Origin: RGIG3009 sp045595845
Lineage (GTDB): Bacteria > Bacillota > Clostridia > Oscillospirales > Acutalibacteraceae
Length of the DNA: 11,462 nt
Direction: 5' to 3'
NCBI GenBank assembly: GCA_045595845.1
Contig: JAZOBF010000010.1
Span: forward strand, 1 to 11,462
The notes under the pieces are model-generated. The model worked only from the letters and a program-made list of their open reading frames with translations, did not search any database and was not told the origin of the DNA. Position 1 is the stretch's first letter, and the number at the start of each line of letters is the position of its first letter. Positions 3,884 through 11,462 of the stretch are shown piece after piece. The translations under genes and the position numbers were made by a program.

Positions 3884-5555
3884 CCGCAAAATATGCATCT
3901 AACACCCGTCTGGCGACGGCAGATGCCGCCGCGGAGGTACCGTTTTCCATCACGACGCTGATGGCTACCTGTGGGTTGTCAGCGGGCGCGTACGCGATAA
4001 ACACGCCGTGGTCTGAGCGATTGGTCCCGTTTTGCGCGGTCCCCGTCTTGGCTGCAAGCGTGTAGGATGCGTCACGAAATGCCTCGTAGGCAGTTCCGCC
4101 TTTTTTGACCACCTGTTCCATTCCCTCGCGAACAGTTTTTTTCGCCGTGTCGCTCATCGCGACCGTGGAAAGCACGCGCGGCTCGTACACGCTCTCCACC
4201 GTCCCGTCGTATTGCAAGAACCGCGATACCAAGTGCGTTTGATACCGCACACCGCCGTTTGCGAGTGTCATGGCATAAGCGGCAAGCTGAATGGGCGTAA
4301 ACCGCTCGTCCATCTGCCCGATGGCACACTGACAGGTATCCCCCGCCACCCACGCTCCGTTTTTTGTCGCAGGGGACGCAAGCACGCCGCGCGCCTCGCC
4401 CACCTCGATACCGCTTTTTTGTCCCAAACCGAACGCCGCCGCATACCGATTGAGCGTATCAATGCCGAGCAACCGTCCGAGGTCCATAAAATACACATTG
4501 CACGATTTTTTAAGTGCCGTCACGGCATCCACGGTGCCGTGGCGTCCCATGCATTTCGGAGCAAACCCCACCGCTTCGTAGTAGCGATACACACCGTCAC
4601 AGGTACACTCTACCGTCAACTTTTCGCTGATTCCCGCAATTGCCACCGCCGGTTTGATGACCGATCCGCACGGATAGGTACCGTACAACGCACGATTAAA
4701 GAGCGGCTGTGCTGCATCGGCGGCGAGTGCGTTATAGTTTTCGGAATAGGTTGACAAATCGTAAGTCGGACAGGATGCGCACACCAGCACACCGCCGTTT
4801 CGCACATCTAACAGTACCACCGAGCCGCTTTTCACATCCTGTCCGGAAAGCGGCTCTTTCGCGTTTCGTAACGCCGCCATGGTTTCGGTGATAATCCTCT
4901 GTGCTGTTTTCTGCAATACGCTGTCGAGGGTGAGTTCCACCGATACGCCCGCCTTTGCCTCGCGCACCCGCACCGTCCCGTCCGCAAGCGTGATACGCGC
5001 ACCGTCCTGACCGCGGAGCTTGTCTTCTAATGCCGCCTCAATACCGCTTTTGCCGACACGGTCGGTTACATGATAGCCTTTTTCTTTGAGTGTTTCGTAC
5101 TCCTCGGCATACACGGGCCCCACCGTTCCCAAAATATGTGCCGCCGTATCCCCCGCTTCATAGGTGCGAATGGGAACGAGCTCGGTTTTCAGCCCCGCAT
5201 ATTTTGTAGGATTTTCCCGCAACACCGCCGCCGTTCGCTCGGAAATATCGTCACACAAGACATCGCCCCGCGCACTGACACGCTCGCCCAACTCGGTTAA
5301 CAATTCCACCGCATATTCGCGGGAAATCCCACCGCCGAGTATCACCCGCACCCCCGCGCGGTCGCGTGATAACCGCACGCCGTTACGGTCAAGAATATCG
5401 CCTCTGGCGGCGGGCGTGGACACACTTGCCGCCACGCGCTCGGCTTTGAGTGCGGCGTAATAGTCGCCGCGTACGCCCTGAAGCCACACAAGCCGTCCCG
5501 CATACACGGTAAAAATAAAAAGCGGTACCATCAGCACCGCTGTCAGCCGTTTCAT
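3879..5555 (-). CDS. mrdA: Penicillin-binding protein 2 (class B transpeptidase of the elongasome)
   Basis: 558 residues. It has an N-terminal membrane anchor (about 4-24) with the bulk outside the cell. The dimerisation or pedestal part begins with ARGDILDRNG (50-59). The transpeptidase motifs are complete: S298-V-I-K301 (SxxK, nucleophile Ser298), S351-C-N353 (SxN) and K503-T-G505. It cross-links peptidoglycan during side-wall growth, with MreBCD and RodA. No PASTA domains are present, and the mre context favours PBP2 over SpoVD or FtsI. It is the last gene of mreB-mreC-mreD-mrdA; its ATG overlaps the mreD stop by four bases. A cysteine (C296) stands before the glycine of PCGS298 where proline-glycine is usual, and cysteines are rather frequent (for example 317, 319, 335, 408, 410), which would suit a reducing habitat. 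A rodA gene is not in the window. Confidence 0.92.
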   Translation of the reverse strand: MKRLTAVLMVPLFIFTVYAGRLVWLQGVRGDYYAALKAERVAASVSTPAARGDILDRNGVRLSRDRAGVRVILGGGISREYAVELLTELGERVSARGDVLCDDISERTAAVLRENPTKYAGLKTELVPIRTYEAGDTAAHILGTVGPVYAEEYETLKEKGYHVTDRVGKSGIEAALEDKLRGQDGARITLADGTVRVREAKAGVSVELTLDSVLQKTAQRIITETMAALRNAKEPLSGQDVKSGSVVLLDVRNGGVLVCASCPTYDLSTYSENYNALAADAAQPLFNRALYGTYPCGSVIKPAVAIAGISEKLTVECTCDGVYRYYEAVGFAPKCMGRHGTVDAVTALKKSCNVYFMDLGRLLGIDTLNRYAAAFGLGQKSGIEVGEARGVLASPATKNGAWVAGDTCQCAIGQMDERFTPIQLAAYAMTLANGGVRYQTHLVSRFLQYDGTVESVYEPRVLSTVAMSDTAKKTVREGMEQVVKKGGTAYEAFRDASYTLAAKTGTAQNGTNRSDHGVFIAYAPADNPQVAISVVMENGTSAAASAVARRVLDAYFAE

Positions 5556-5839
5556 CCGAAAACCACCCCACTCAAATACCCTGCCGCACCGAACACCACC
5601 CCCGCGACACCGAACAATCCCTCGGCGGTCCAGTCATGTAAAAAACCGGCAACGATACCGACGAACAACCCCGTCACCCGTCCGCGCCGCCACCCCGCTA
5701 TCAGCGGAATGAACGGCAGTAACCACACTCTGCCGCCGAAAACGGGCAAATTTTGGAGAAAGGCGGCAACGAGCAACGCCGTCCCCCACACCGCCGCCGT
5801 GCGGTAATATCTAAGCAAGCGTTTGACAGGATCTTGCAT
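5552..5839 (-). CDS. mreD: Short MreD, membrane protein of the rod-shape complex
   Basis: 95 residues with about four hydrophobic stretches (12-32, 36-49, 55-70, 74-94). The part GLFVGIVAGFLHDWTAEGLFG (57-77) carries the MreD-like glycine and aspartate pattern. MreD is an integral partner of MreC and PBP2. Family members are usually about 160-170 residues with five or six membrane segments, so this one matches only the N-terminal half. The frame ends with a clean ATGA overlap with mrdA, and the start overlaps the mreC stop (TAATG), so there is no sign of a frameshift at the join. Identity rests on position plus the weak pattern. It may be a naturally short form or an internally deleted gene. 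Confidence 0.75.
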   Translation of the reverse strand: MQDPVKRLLRYYRTAAVWGTALLVAAFLQNLPVFGGRVWLLPFIPLIAGWRRGRVTGLFVGIVAGFLHDWTAEGLFGVAGVVFGAAGYLSGVVFG

Positions 5840-6564
5840 TAAAACTCCGTCACCACCATCACCCGCGTCGGCAATTCAGCAAACAAACGCACCGCCGCCG
5901 TTTTTGATAATCCACCCGTATCTGCCGTCACCGTCTGTAACTGACCGATGATAAGCCCGCGCGGATACGCACCGCCATACCCCGATGTCATCACGCTGTC
6001 ACCGCCCGTCGCGTTAGTGTCACGGGACAAACGCACCGTCCCGCCGCTCATATCGGCAACCTCGGCGGTGCGCGTGCATACCACGCTCACCTTGACGGCT
6101 TTGTGCGACAGCGTGTGCACCCGCGCCCAGTTAAGTCCCGTCTCGGCAATCACGCCCACCAATCCCGATACCGTCATCACGGGTTGTCCGTCCGAAACAC
6201 CGTCCACCGTACCGACATTGATGGTAAAACTGTCTTCTTTTGCGGCAATCACCCGTGCCTCGCAGAATGAAAACGAGGAGCGGGTGTTTTTCAGCTCCAA
6301 AAACTGTCGGTAAAACGCGGCGGTGTGCACCGCGTCCTCTTGTTCCGCCAACGCGCTTCGAAGGGTATCCAGCTCGGTTTGCGCCGCTTCGTATTTTTCA
6401 CGGTATCCGAACTCAAGCCGTTCGGTCACCCACTCGGCGGCGGCACTGACCCCGCTTTGCAGGGGTGTCAACAGCGTCCCGCCGAGTCCGCTTACACGAA
6501 GGGCGATGCCCAAAGCGATTACCAACGCGCCGAGCGCGAATACCCCTACCGTTTTGTAAGACAT
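5839..6564 (-). CDS. mreC: MreC, cell-shape scaffold protein
   Basis: 241 residues. An N-terminal membrane helix (about 7-24) is followed by a helical coiled-coil region (about 50-92, EKYEAAQTELDTLRSALAEQ) and the paired beta-barrel domain (GTVDGVSDGQPVMTVSGLVG at 118-137, then ARVHTLSHKAVKVSV and GLIIGQL). This is the standard MreC layout, a little shorter than usual. MreC lies outside the membrane and links MreB, MreD and PBP2. The ATG lies 19 bases inside the end of mreB with a modest ribosome site (GGAACGGG), so translation is probably coupled. The end overlaps the mreD start by one base. Confidence 0.9.
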   Translation of the reverse strand: MSYKTVGVFALGALVIALGIALRVSGLGGTLLTPLQSGVSAAAEWVTERLEFGYREKYEAAQTELDTLRSALAEQEDAVHTAAFYRQFLELKNTRSSFSFCEARVIAAKEDSFTINVGTVDGVSDGQPVMTVSGLVGVIAETGLNWARVHTLSHKAVKVSVVCTRTAEVADMSGGTVRLSRDTNATGGDSVMTSGYGGAYPRGLIIGQLQTVTADTGGLSKTAAVRLFAELPTRVMVVTEF

Positions 6565-7514
6565 TTACCCGTTCCGTTGGCAACACAATCGAGCGGCGCA
6601 TCCGCCACCCGTACCGGCACACCCGTTTCCTCTCCGATGAGCAAATCCAGTCCCTGTAACAAGGCACCGCCGCCCGTCAACACGATACCGCCCTCCAAAA
6701 TATCCGCCGCGAGTTCAGGCGGTGTACTTTCCAGCGTTACACGGATGGCGGCAACCACTTCGCGCACGGGTTCGCGCAAGGCATCCCGTACCTCTTCGGA
6801 GGTGAGCACCACCGTTTTCGGCAACCCATCCACGATATGCCGTCCTTTGACCATCATGGCACTCTCCTCCTCAACCGGATACGCCGAGCCCATACGAATT
6901 TTGATATCTTCAGCGGTTCGTTCCCCGATGAGCAACTGATGCCGCTCTTTGACATATTGGCGAATCGCCTCGTCAAACTCATCCCCCGCGGTACGCACGG
7001 AGGTTTTGGTAACAATATCGCCGAGCGAGATGACGGCCACTTCCGATGTCCCGCCGCCGATATCCGCAATCAGGCATCCTCGCGCCTCGCTGACCGATAA
7101 CCCCGCCCCGATGGCGGCGGCCATCGGTTCTTCAATCAAGGTGACCGACCGCGCGCCGGCACTGCGTGCGGCATCTTCCACCGCACGCTTCTCCACCTCG
7201 GTCACCCCCGACGGGATACACACCGTCACGCGGGGACGGACCGTCAGTTGTCCTTTCATCGGATGTCGAATCATATACTTAATCAGCTCCGCCGCCATGT
7301 CAAAATCCGCAATCACGCCGTCCTTGAGCGGACGGATTGCCGAAAGCGACGAGGGCGTGCGTCCCACCATGCGGAACGCTTCCCGCCCCACGGCAATAAT
7401 CTGCCGCCGCCGTTTATCTACCGCCACCACCGACGGTTCGCGCATAACGATACCTTTTCCTTTGACATAAACGAGCGTATTCGCCGTTCCCAAATCAATC
7501 CCCAAATCTCTCAT
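6546..7514 (-). CDS. mreB: MreB, actin-like rod-shape protein
   Basis: 322 residues. The actin-fold nucleotide motifs are in order: GIDLGTANTLVYV (5-17, phosphate 1), EEPMAAAIGAG (128-138), ADIGGGTSEVAVIS (150-163, phosphate 2) and GGIVLTGGGALLQGLD (275-290, adenosine). It forms membrane-bound filaments that guide the peptidoglycan synthesis complex. Mbl or MreBH paralogues are possible by sequence alone, but the mreC-mreD-mrdA neighbours favour MreB. The ATG at 7514 follows GAGGTGG and gives the typical short lead-in before GIDLGTANT. First gene of the operon; I could not assign its promoter with confidence in the roughly 125 bases shared with the divergent ABC operon. Confidence 0.95.
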   Translation of the reverse strand: MRDLGIDLGTANTLVYVKGKGIVMREPSVVAVDKRRRQIIAVGREAFRMVGRTPSSLSAIRPLKDGVIADFDMAAELIKYMIRHPMKGQLTVRPRVTVCIPSGVTEVEKRAVEDAARSAGARSVTLIEEPMAAAIGAGLSVSEARGCLIADIGGGTSEVAVISLGDIVTKTSVRTAGDEFDEAIRQYVKERHQLLIGERTAEDIKIRMGSAYPVEEESAMMVKGRHIVDGLPKTVVLTSEEVRDALREPVREVVAAIRVTLESTPPELAADILEGGIVLTGGGALLQGLDLLIGEETGVPVRVADAPLDCVANGTGKCLTKR

Positions 7515-7582
7515 ACTTCCACCTCATCCTTATCGTGCGCGTGCGGTGCCGTTCTATTCACAAAAACTTTACCTTTTTTTCG

Positions 7583-7611
7583 TTGACACATATGTTTTAA
7601 ACTTCTATAAT
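7583..7611 (+). promoter_or_regulatory. Sigma-A promoter of the ABC exporter operon
   Basis: TTGACA (7583-7588), a 17-base spacer and TATAAT (7606-7611), both hexamers perfect. It gives a leader of about 23 bases before ATG 7642. It lies inside the longer open frame that begins at 7546 and so rules out that upstream start. No operator of either type found elsewhere in the window is present. Confidence 0.88.
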
Positions 7612-7641
7612 AGAAAAAGATTTTTCACGGGGGGCGATCGG

Positions 7642-9369
7642 ATGATCAAACAACTTGCCAAAAGCATACGGCAATATACAAAAAACGCCGTTTTAGCGCC
7701 GTTATTTGTCACGGGCGAAGCCGTGCTGGAGGTAGTCATCCCGCTGTTAATGGCGTATCTTATTGACAACGGCATTGAAAAAGGGAATATGCGTTATGTG
7801 TGGCTGTGCGGCGGTATTCTCGCGCTCTGCGCGCTGTTATCGCTGTTATGCGGTGTCCTGTCGGGCAAGCACGCGGCAATCGCGTCATCGGGTTTTGCGC
7901 GTAATCTGCGCCACGATATGTATTATGCTCTGCAAGAGTATTCGTTCTCAAACATTGATAAATTTTCCACCGCATCACTCATCACCCGTATGACCACCGA
8001 TGTCATGCATCTGCAACACGCGTTTCAGATGATTATCCGCATCACGGTACGCTCCCCCGCTCTGCTTATTTTCTCGCTCATTGCGGCGTTTTCGGTGAAT
8101 GCGAAATTGGCACTCATCTTCGTGGCGGTGGTGCCGTTCATGGCGGTCGGTCTGTATCTGGTCATCCGCTTTGCCCATCCCGTCTTTTTGCGGATGTTCA
8201 AAAAATACGACCGTTTAAACACGGTCGTACAGGAAAATCTGCGCGGTGTACGCGTAGTCAAGACCTTCGTGCGTGAAAACCACGAAACCGAAAAATTCAA
8301 GGAAAGCTCCGATGGAATCTACAAGGATTCCTGCACGGCGGAACGCTTACTGGCATTCAATTCACCGCTGATGCAGATTAGTATGTATACCTGTATTCTG
8401 CTGATTTCGTGGTTCGGTGCCAAACTCATCGCCGCTAATACCGGCATGACGACGGGCGAGCTGATGAGCCTGTTTACTTACATTCAACAAATTTTAATGA
8501 GTCTGATGATGCTGTCCATGATTCTCGTCATGATTACCATGTCCCGCGCGGCGGCACAGCGCGTCACCGAGGTGTTGAGGGAGAAAAGCACCATCGAGGG
8601 CGGCACCGTGCGGGAAGTCGCCTCGGGCGACATTCGGTTTGAGAATGTTACCTTCCGTTACGGCGGACCTGACAGCCGTCCCGCTTTGGCGAACATCAAT
8701 CTGCACATTCCGTCGGGGACGACGGTCGGCATCATCGGCGGTACGGGCAGTTCGAAATCGACGCTCGTCCAGCTCGTTCCCCGCTTATACGATGTCAGCG
8801 AAGGTACGCTGTCGGTCGGCGGTATAGATGTGCGCGAGTACGACCTGACCGTGCTGCGTGATAATGTCGCGATGGTACTGCAAAAGAATGTGTTGTTTTC
8901 GGGCACCATTAAAGACAATCTGCGTTGGGGCAACGCCGACGCGACGGATGAAGAGCTCATGCACGCGTGCAAGCTGGCACAGGCCCACGATTTTATCGAG
9001 AGCTTCCCTGACGGTTACGATACCGTCATCGAGCAAGGCGGCACCAATGTATCGGGCGGTCAAAAACAGCGTCTGTGTATTGCGCGCGCCTTACTCAAAA
9101 AACCGAAAATCCTGATTTTGGACGATTCCACCAGTGCGGTGGACACCCGTACCGACGCGCTCATCCGCAAAGCATTCCGTGAGGAGATTCCGTCTACCAC
9201 GAAACTCATCATTGCCCAGCGTATCGCCTCGGTACAAGAGGCGGACATGATTCTCGTACTGGACGGCGGTGCCATCAGCGCGGTCGGCACACACGAAGAA
9301 TTGCTGAAAACCAGCGACATTTATCAAAGCGTATACCGTTCGCAACTGAAAGGGGGCGAGGAACAATGA
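7642..9369 (+). CDS. ABC exporter half-transporter with degenerate ATP site (BmrC/TM287-like)
   Basis: 575 residues from ATG 7642, seven bases after a run of six G. The transmembrane domain (about 15-300, six helices) is followed by the nucleotide-binding domain: Walker A GGTGSSKST (366-374, serine for the second glycine), Q-loop Gln414, a canonical signature VSGGQ (470-474), Walker B LILDD with Asp495 in place of the catalytic glutamate, and Gln526 in place of the switch histidine. These replacements mark the degenerate-site subunit of heterodimeric exporters such as BmrCD and TM287/288, which move drugs, lipids or peptides outward. The substrate here is unknown. It is transcribed from a perfect promoter divergent from mreB; the stop overlaps the start of the partner gene by ATGA. 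Confidence 0.9.
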   Translation: MIKQLAKSIRQYTKNAVLAPLFVTGEAVLEVVIPLLMAYLIDNGIEKGNMRYVWLCGGILALCALLSLLCGVLSGKHAAIASSGFARNLRHDMYYALQEYSFSNIDKFSTASLITRMTTDVMHLQHAFQMIIRITVRSPALLIFSLIAAFSVNAKLALIFVAVVPFMAVGLYLVIRFAHPVFLRMFKKYDRLNTVVQENLRGVRVVKTFVRENHETEKFKESSDGIYKDSCTAERLLAFNSPLMQISMYTCILLISWFGAKLIAANTGMTTGELMSLFTYIQQILMSLMMLSMILVMITMSRAAAQRVTEVLREKSTIEGGTVREVASGDIRFENVTFRYGGPDSRPALANINLHIPSGTTVGIIGGTGSSKSTLVQLVPRLYDVSEGTLSVGGIDVREYDLTVLRDNVAMVLQKNVLFSGTIKDNLRWGNADATDEELMHACKLAQAHDFIESFPDGYDTVIEQGGTNVSGGQKQRLCIARALLKKPKILILDDSTSAVDTRTDALIRKAFREEIPSTTKLIIAQRIASVQEADMILVLDGGAISAVGTHEELLKTSDIYQSVYRSQLKGGEEQ

Positions 9370-11294
9370 GTGCACCTGCCAAACAACCGCCCATGCCCCG
9401 CGGTCCCGGAAACCGCATGGCGTCGATGGGCCCTCGCCCGAAACTGGATAAAAGCACGGCGGCGCGTTTGTTAAAAGTGGTGTTTCTGCCGAATCTGATT
9501 CCCTTTCTCTTTGTGGTCATCTGCATCGCCGTCAGCGCGATTGCCAATGTGCAAGGCTCGCTGTTTTTGGGCACGCTCATTGACGATTACATTGCCCCCA
9601 TGGTGACGAACGGTGTTGATTTATTCGACGAACTGTTCGGTGCGATTTTGAAGGTCGGCGGATTCTACCTGCTCGGTATCGTCTCCACACTTTCGTACAA
9701 CCTCATTATGGTATCGGTATCACAAGGCGTGATGAAACGCATTCGCGACGACCTGTTCCGTCACATGCAGACGCTCCCCGTGCGGTATTTCGACACGCAT
9801 TTGAGCGGCGACATCATGAGTTGCTACACCAACGATACCGACACCTTGCGTCAGACCATTTCACAAAGCATTCCGCAAGCGATCAACTCGCTCATCACCA
9901 TCGTATCGGTGTTGATTGCCATGGTCACGACGAGCTGGCAACTCGCCCTGTTCGTGTTGCTGTTCACGATGCTTACCGTGACGCTGTCCAAAAAGATTGC
10001 GTCGCGCTCGGGCAGCTATTTTGTCAAACAACAACAAGCTGTCGGCGCAGTGAACGGATATATTGAAGAAATGATTCAAGGGCAGAAAGTGGTCAAGGTA
10101 TTCTGCCATGAAGACATTGCCAAAGCGGACTTTGATAAACTCAACGACGACCTGTGCCACAACGCGACCGAAGCCAATAAATTTGCCAACATCATGGGCC
10201 CCGTCACCAACAACATGGGACACCTGCAATATGTCCTCATCGCGGCGGTTGGCGGTACGCTCGCCTCGTTCGGTATCGGGGGCATCACGCTGGGCGCCAT
10301 TGCCTCGTTCCTCATCTTAAGCAAAAACTTCACGATGCCCATTAACCAAATCTCGCAGCAGATCAACACGGTCATTATGTCATTGGCGGGTGCCAAGCGC
10401 ATTTTTGCGGTGATGGATGAACAACCCGAACAGGATGACGGCTATGTCACCTTGGTCAAAGTGAAATCCGAAGACGGCGGGCTTGTCGAAACCGCCGAGC
10501 GTACGGGAGAATGGGCATGGCGTCACCCGCACGAAGACGGCAGCATCACCTACACTCCCGTTCGCGGTGATGTGACCTTGGACGGCGTTGATTTCGGGTA
10601 TGTACCCGAAAAGCAGGTGTTGTACGATGTCTCGCTGTACGCGCGTCCGGGACAAAAAGTGGCGTTTGTCGGTGCAACGGGTGCGGGTAAAACTACCATT
10701 ACCAATCTCATCAACCGTTTTTACGATATTGCGGACGGTAAAATCCGTTACGACGGTATTAATATCAATAAAATTCGCAAAAGCGATTTGCGCCGTTCGC
10801 TCGGCGTGGTGTTACAGGATGTCAACCTGTTCACGGGTACGGTGATGGACAACATCCGTTACGGGAAACTCGACGCCACCGACGAGGAAGTATACGCCGC
10901 CGCGAAACTCGCCAACGCGCACGATTTCATCGAGCGTCTGCCCGAGGGATATCAGACGGTACTCACCGCTGACGGTGCCAGCCTGTCGCAAGGACAGCGG
11001 CAACTGTTATCCATCGCCCGCGCGGCGGTTGCCGATCCGCCCGTCATGATCTTGGACGAAGCGACCTCCAGCATTGACACCCATACCGAAGCCTTGGTGC
11101 AACAAGGCATGGACCAACTCATGCACGGCAGAACGGTATTCGTCATTGCGCACCGTCTGTCCACGGTACAGAACTCGGATGTCATCATGGTACTGGATAA
11201 AGGACGAATCATCGAGCGTGGCACGCACGATGAACTCATTGCCCAACGCGGCAACTATTACCGCCTGTATACCGGCGCCTTCGAATTAGAATAA
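9366..11294 (+). CDS. ABC exporter half-transporter, catalytic partner (BmrD/TM288-like)
   Basis: 642 residues, starting in an ATGA overlap with the previous gene. A Pro/Gly/Met-rich cytoplasmic tail (1-30) precedes a six-helix transmembrane domain (about 40-345). An extra stretch of about 45 residues (355-400), rich in charged residues and Trp, lies before the nucleotide-binding domain. That domain has Walker A GATGAGKTT (436-444), Gln484, a changed signature LSQGQ (540-544), Walker B MILDEA with catalytic Glu565, and switch His596. The changes complement those of the partner: the competent site is built from this Walker A/B and the partner's VSGGQ, the degenerate site from the partner's Walker A/B and this LSQGQ. 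A heterodimer is therefore strongly suggested. The substrate cannot be inferred from the context. Confidence 0.9.
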   Translation: MSAPAKQPPMPRGPGNRMASMGPRPKLDKSTAARLLKVVFLPNLIPFLFVVICIAVSAIANVQGSLFLGTLIDDYIAPMVTNGVDLFDELFGAILKVGGFYLLGIVSTLSYNLIMVSVSQGVMKRIRDDLFRHMQTLPVRYFDTHLSGDIMSCYTNDTDTLRQTISQSIPQAINSLITIVSVLIAMVTTSWQLALFVLLFTMLTVTLSKKIASRSGSYFVKQQQAVGAVNGYIEEMIQGQKVVKVFCHEDIAKADFDKLNDDLCHNATEANKFANIMGPVTNNMGHLQYVLIAAVGGTLASFGIGGITLGAIASFLILSKNFTMPINQISQQINTVIMSLAGAKRIFAVMDEQPEQDDGYVTLVKVKSEDGGLVETAERTGEWAWRHPHEDGSITYTPVRGDVTLDGVDFGYVPEKQVLYDVSLYARPGQKVAFVGATGAGKTTITNLINRFYDIADGKIRYDGININKIRKSDLRRSLGVVLQDVNLFTGTVMDNIRYGKLDATDEEVYAAAKLANAHDFIERLPEGYQTVLTADGASLSQGQRQLLSIARAAVADPPVMILDEATSSIDTHTEALVQQGMDQLMHGRTVFVIAHRLSTVQNSDVIMVLDKGRIIERGTHDELIAQRGNYYRLYTGAFELE

Positions 11295-11300
11295 CGCCTG

Positions 11301-11365
11301 GCGGCGAGCAGTTCGATTTGTCCCTACCTCGACTCTTTGAACAGGCTCGCCCTGCGGCTCGCCGC
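11301..11365. repeat. 9-bp inverted repeat after the ABC operon
   Basis: GCGGCGAGC (11301-11309) is the exact reverse complement of GCTCGCCGC (11357-11365). A second, 7-base partner GCTCGCC lies at 11345-11351, so two foldings compete. It begins seven bases after the exporter's stop codon. No T-run follows, so it is not a typical intrinsic terminator. Confidence 0.5.
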
Positions 11366-11368
11366 TTC
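11312..11368 (+). repeat. 57-bp dispersed repeat, diverged copy 3
   Basis: Aligns without gaps to copy 1 (36-92), with 41 of 57 bases equal by hand count. Conserved blocks are TTCGATTTGT, GAACAGG, CCCTGCGG and CGCTTC. The four bases in each stem arm differ (CTCG and CTCG instead of TCTA and TAGA), so the local hairpin of copies 1 and 2 is lost. Confidence 0.6.
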
Positions 11369-11409
11369 TTTCAACGCCTACCTCGTTTCACAGATTCCCC
11401 TCAAAATCC

Positions 11410-11425
11410 GTCGCCGTCAGGCGAC
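11410..11425. other. Small perfect hairpin
   Basis: GTCGCC-GTCA-GGCGAC, 6-bp stem and 4-base loop. It is followed by ACCTTCACT and three 7-base repeats (11435-11455). It looks like part of a dispersed intergenic element that may run beyond the window. Confidence 0.5.
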
Positions 11426-11434
11426 ACCTTCACT

Positions 11435-11455
11435 ATTCATCATTCATTATTCATT
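11435..11455 (+). repeat. Three tandem ATTCATY heptamers
   Basis: ATTCATC, ATTCATT, ATTCATT in a row, then AAAAAGC at the window end. Such AT-rich ends next to a GC hairpin are seen in small non-autonomous repeat elements of clostridia, as far as I recall; the assignment is tentative. Confidence 0.5.
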
Positions 11456-11462
11456 AAAAAGC

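Noticed and set aside
7515..7582. A mreB promoter
   Set aside because: No hexamer pair with acceptable spacing was found on the minus strand; only weak matches such as TTGTGA with a far GATAAG.
7546..7641. Upstream start for the first ABC gene
   Set aside because: The perfect promoter at 7583-7611 falls inside this extension, and 7642 has a purine-rich ribosome site.
11312..11368. Covarying hairpin shared by all 57-bp copies
   Set aside because: In copy 3 both arms read CTCG, which cannot pair with each other, so covariation is not supported.

Overview
The window looks like chromosome of a Gram-positive anaerobe of the Clostridia (Bacillota), perhaps near the Oscillospiraceae. The clues are consensus sigma-A promoters, a Bacillus-type SOS box, a mreB-mreC-mreD-PBP2 order, a heterodimeric BmrCD/TM287-288-like ABC exporter and a moderately high G+C content. 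The placement is inference from gene types, not a database match.

Left part, 1-2090. It begins with about 600 bases of non-coding repeat DNA: a 212-bp unit in two tandem copies, carrying a 57-bp dispersed repeat and a recurring 15-bp palindrome. Then come three small leftward genes of phage type: a sigma-region-4-like regulator (626-1024), a 56-residue eight-cysteine protein (1214-1384) and a winged-helix phage replication-protein domain (1530-1889). The last ends at a TGA followed in frame by 65 more open codons that include an Asn-Pro-Tyr-Pro tract.

Centre, 1890-3883. This is a prophage-style immunity switch. A rightward XRE/S24 self-cleaving repressor faces the leftward replication-like gene across two sigma-A promoters. 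Each promoter holds the same operator core (TCTACTTTTGGTAGA type) between -35 and -10. The same core recurs at 182, 394, 493, 1162 and 1923, so the repressor may control several sites in the left part. The repressor is translationally coupled to a MutT/MutX-type Nudix hydrolase. Next is a SLOG-fold (DUF2493/YspA-like) gene whose own promoter has a Gram-positive LexA box in its spacer. Both branches therefore point to DNA damage: RecA-stimulated cleavage of the S24 repressor, and LexA release of the SLOG gene. No integrase, excisionase or virion gene is visible.

Right part, 3879-11294. The leftward cell-elongation operon mreB-mreC-mreD-mrdA has overlapping junctions throughout; its MreD is only 95 residues. 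Divergent from it, a perfect sigma-A promoter drives two ABC exporter half-transporters that overlap by ATGA and show the sequence asymmetry of heterodimers with one degenerate ATP site. The last 170 bases hold a diverged third copy of the 57-bp repeat, an inverted repeat and a small hairpin.
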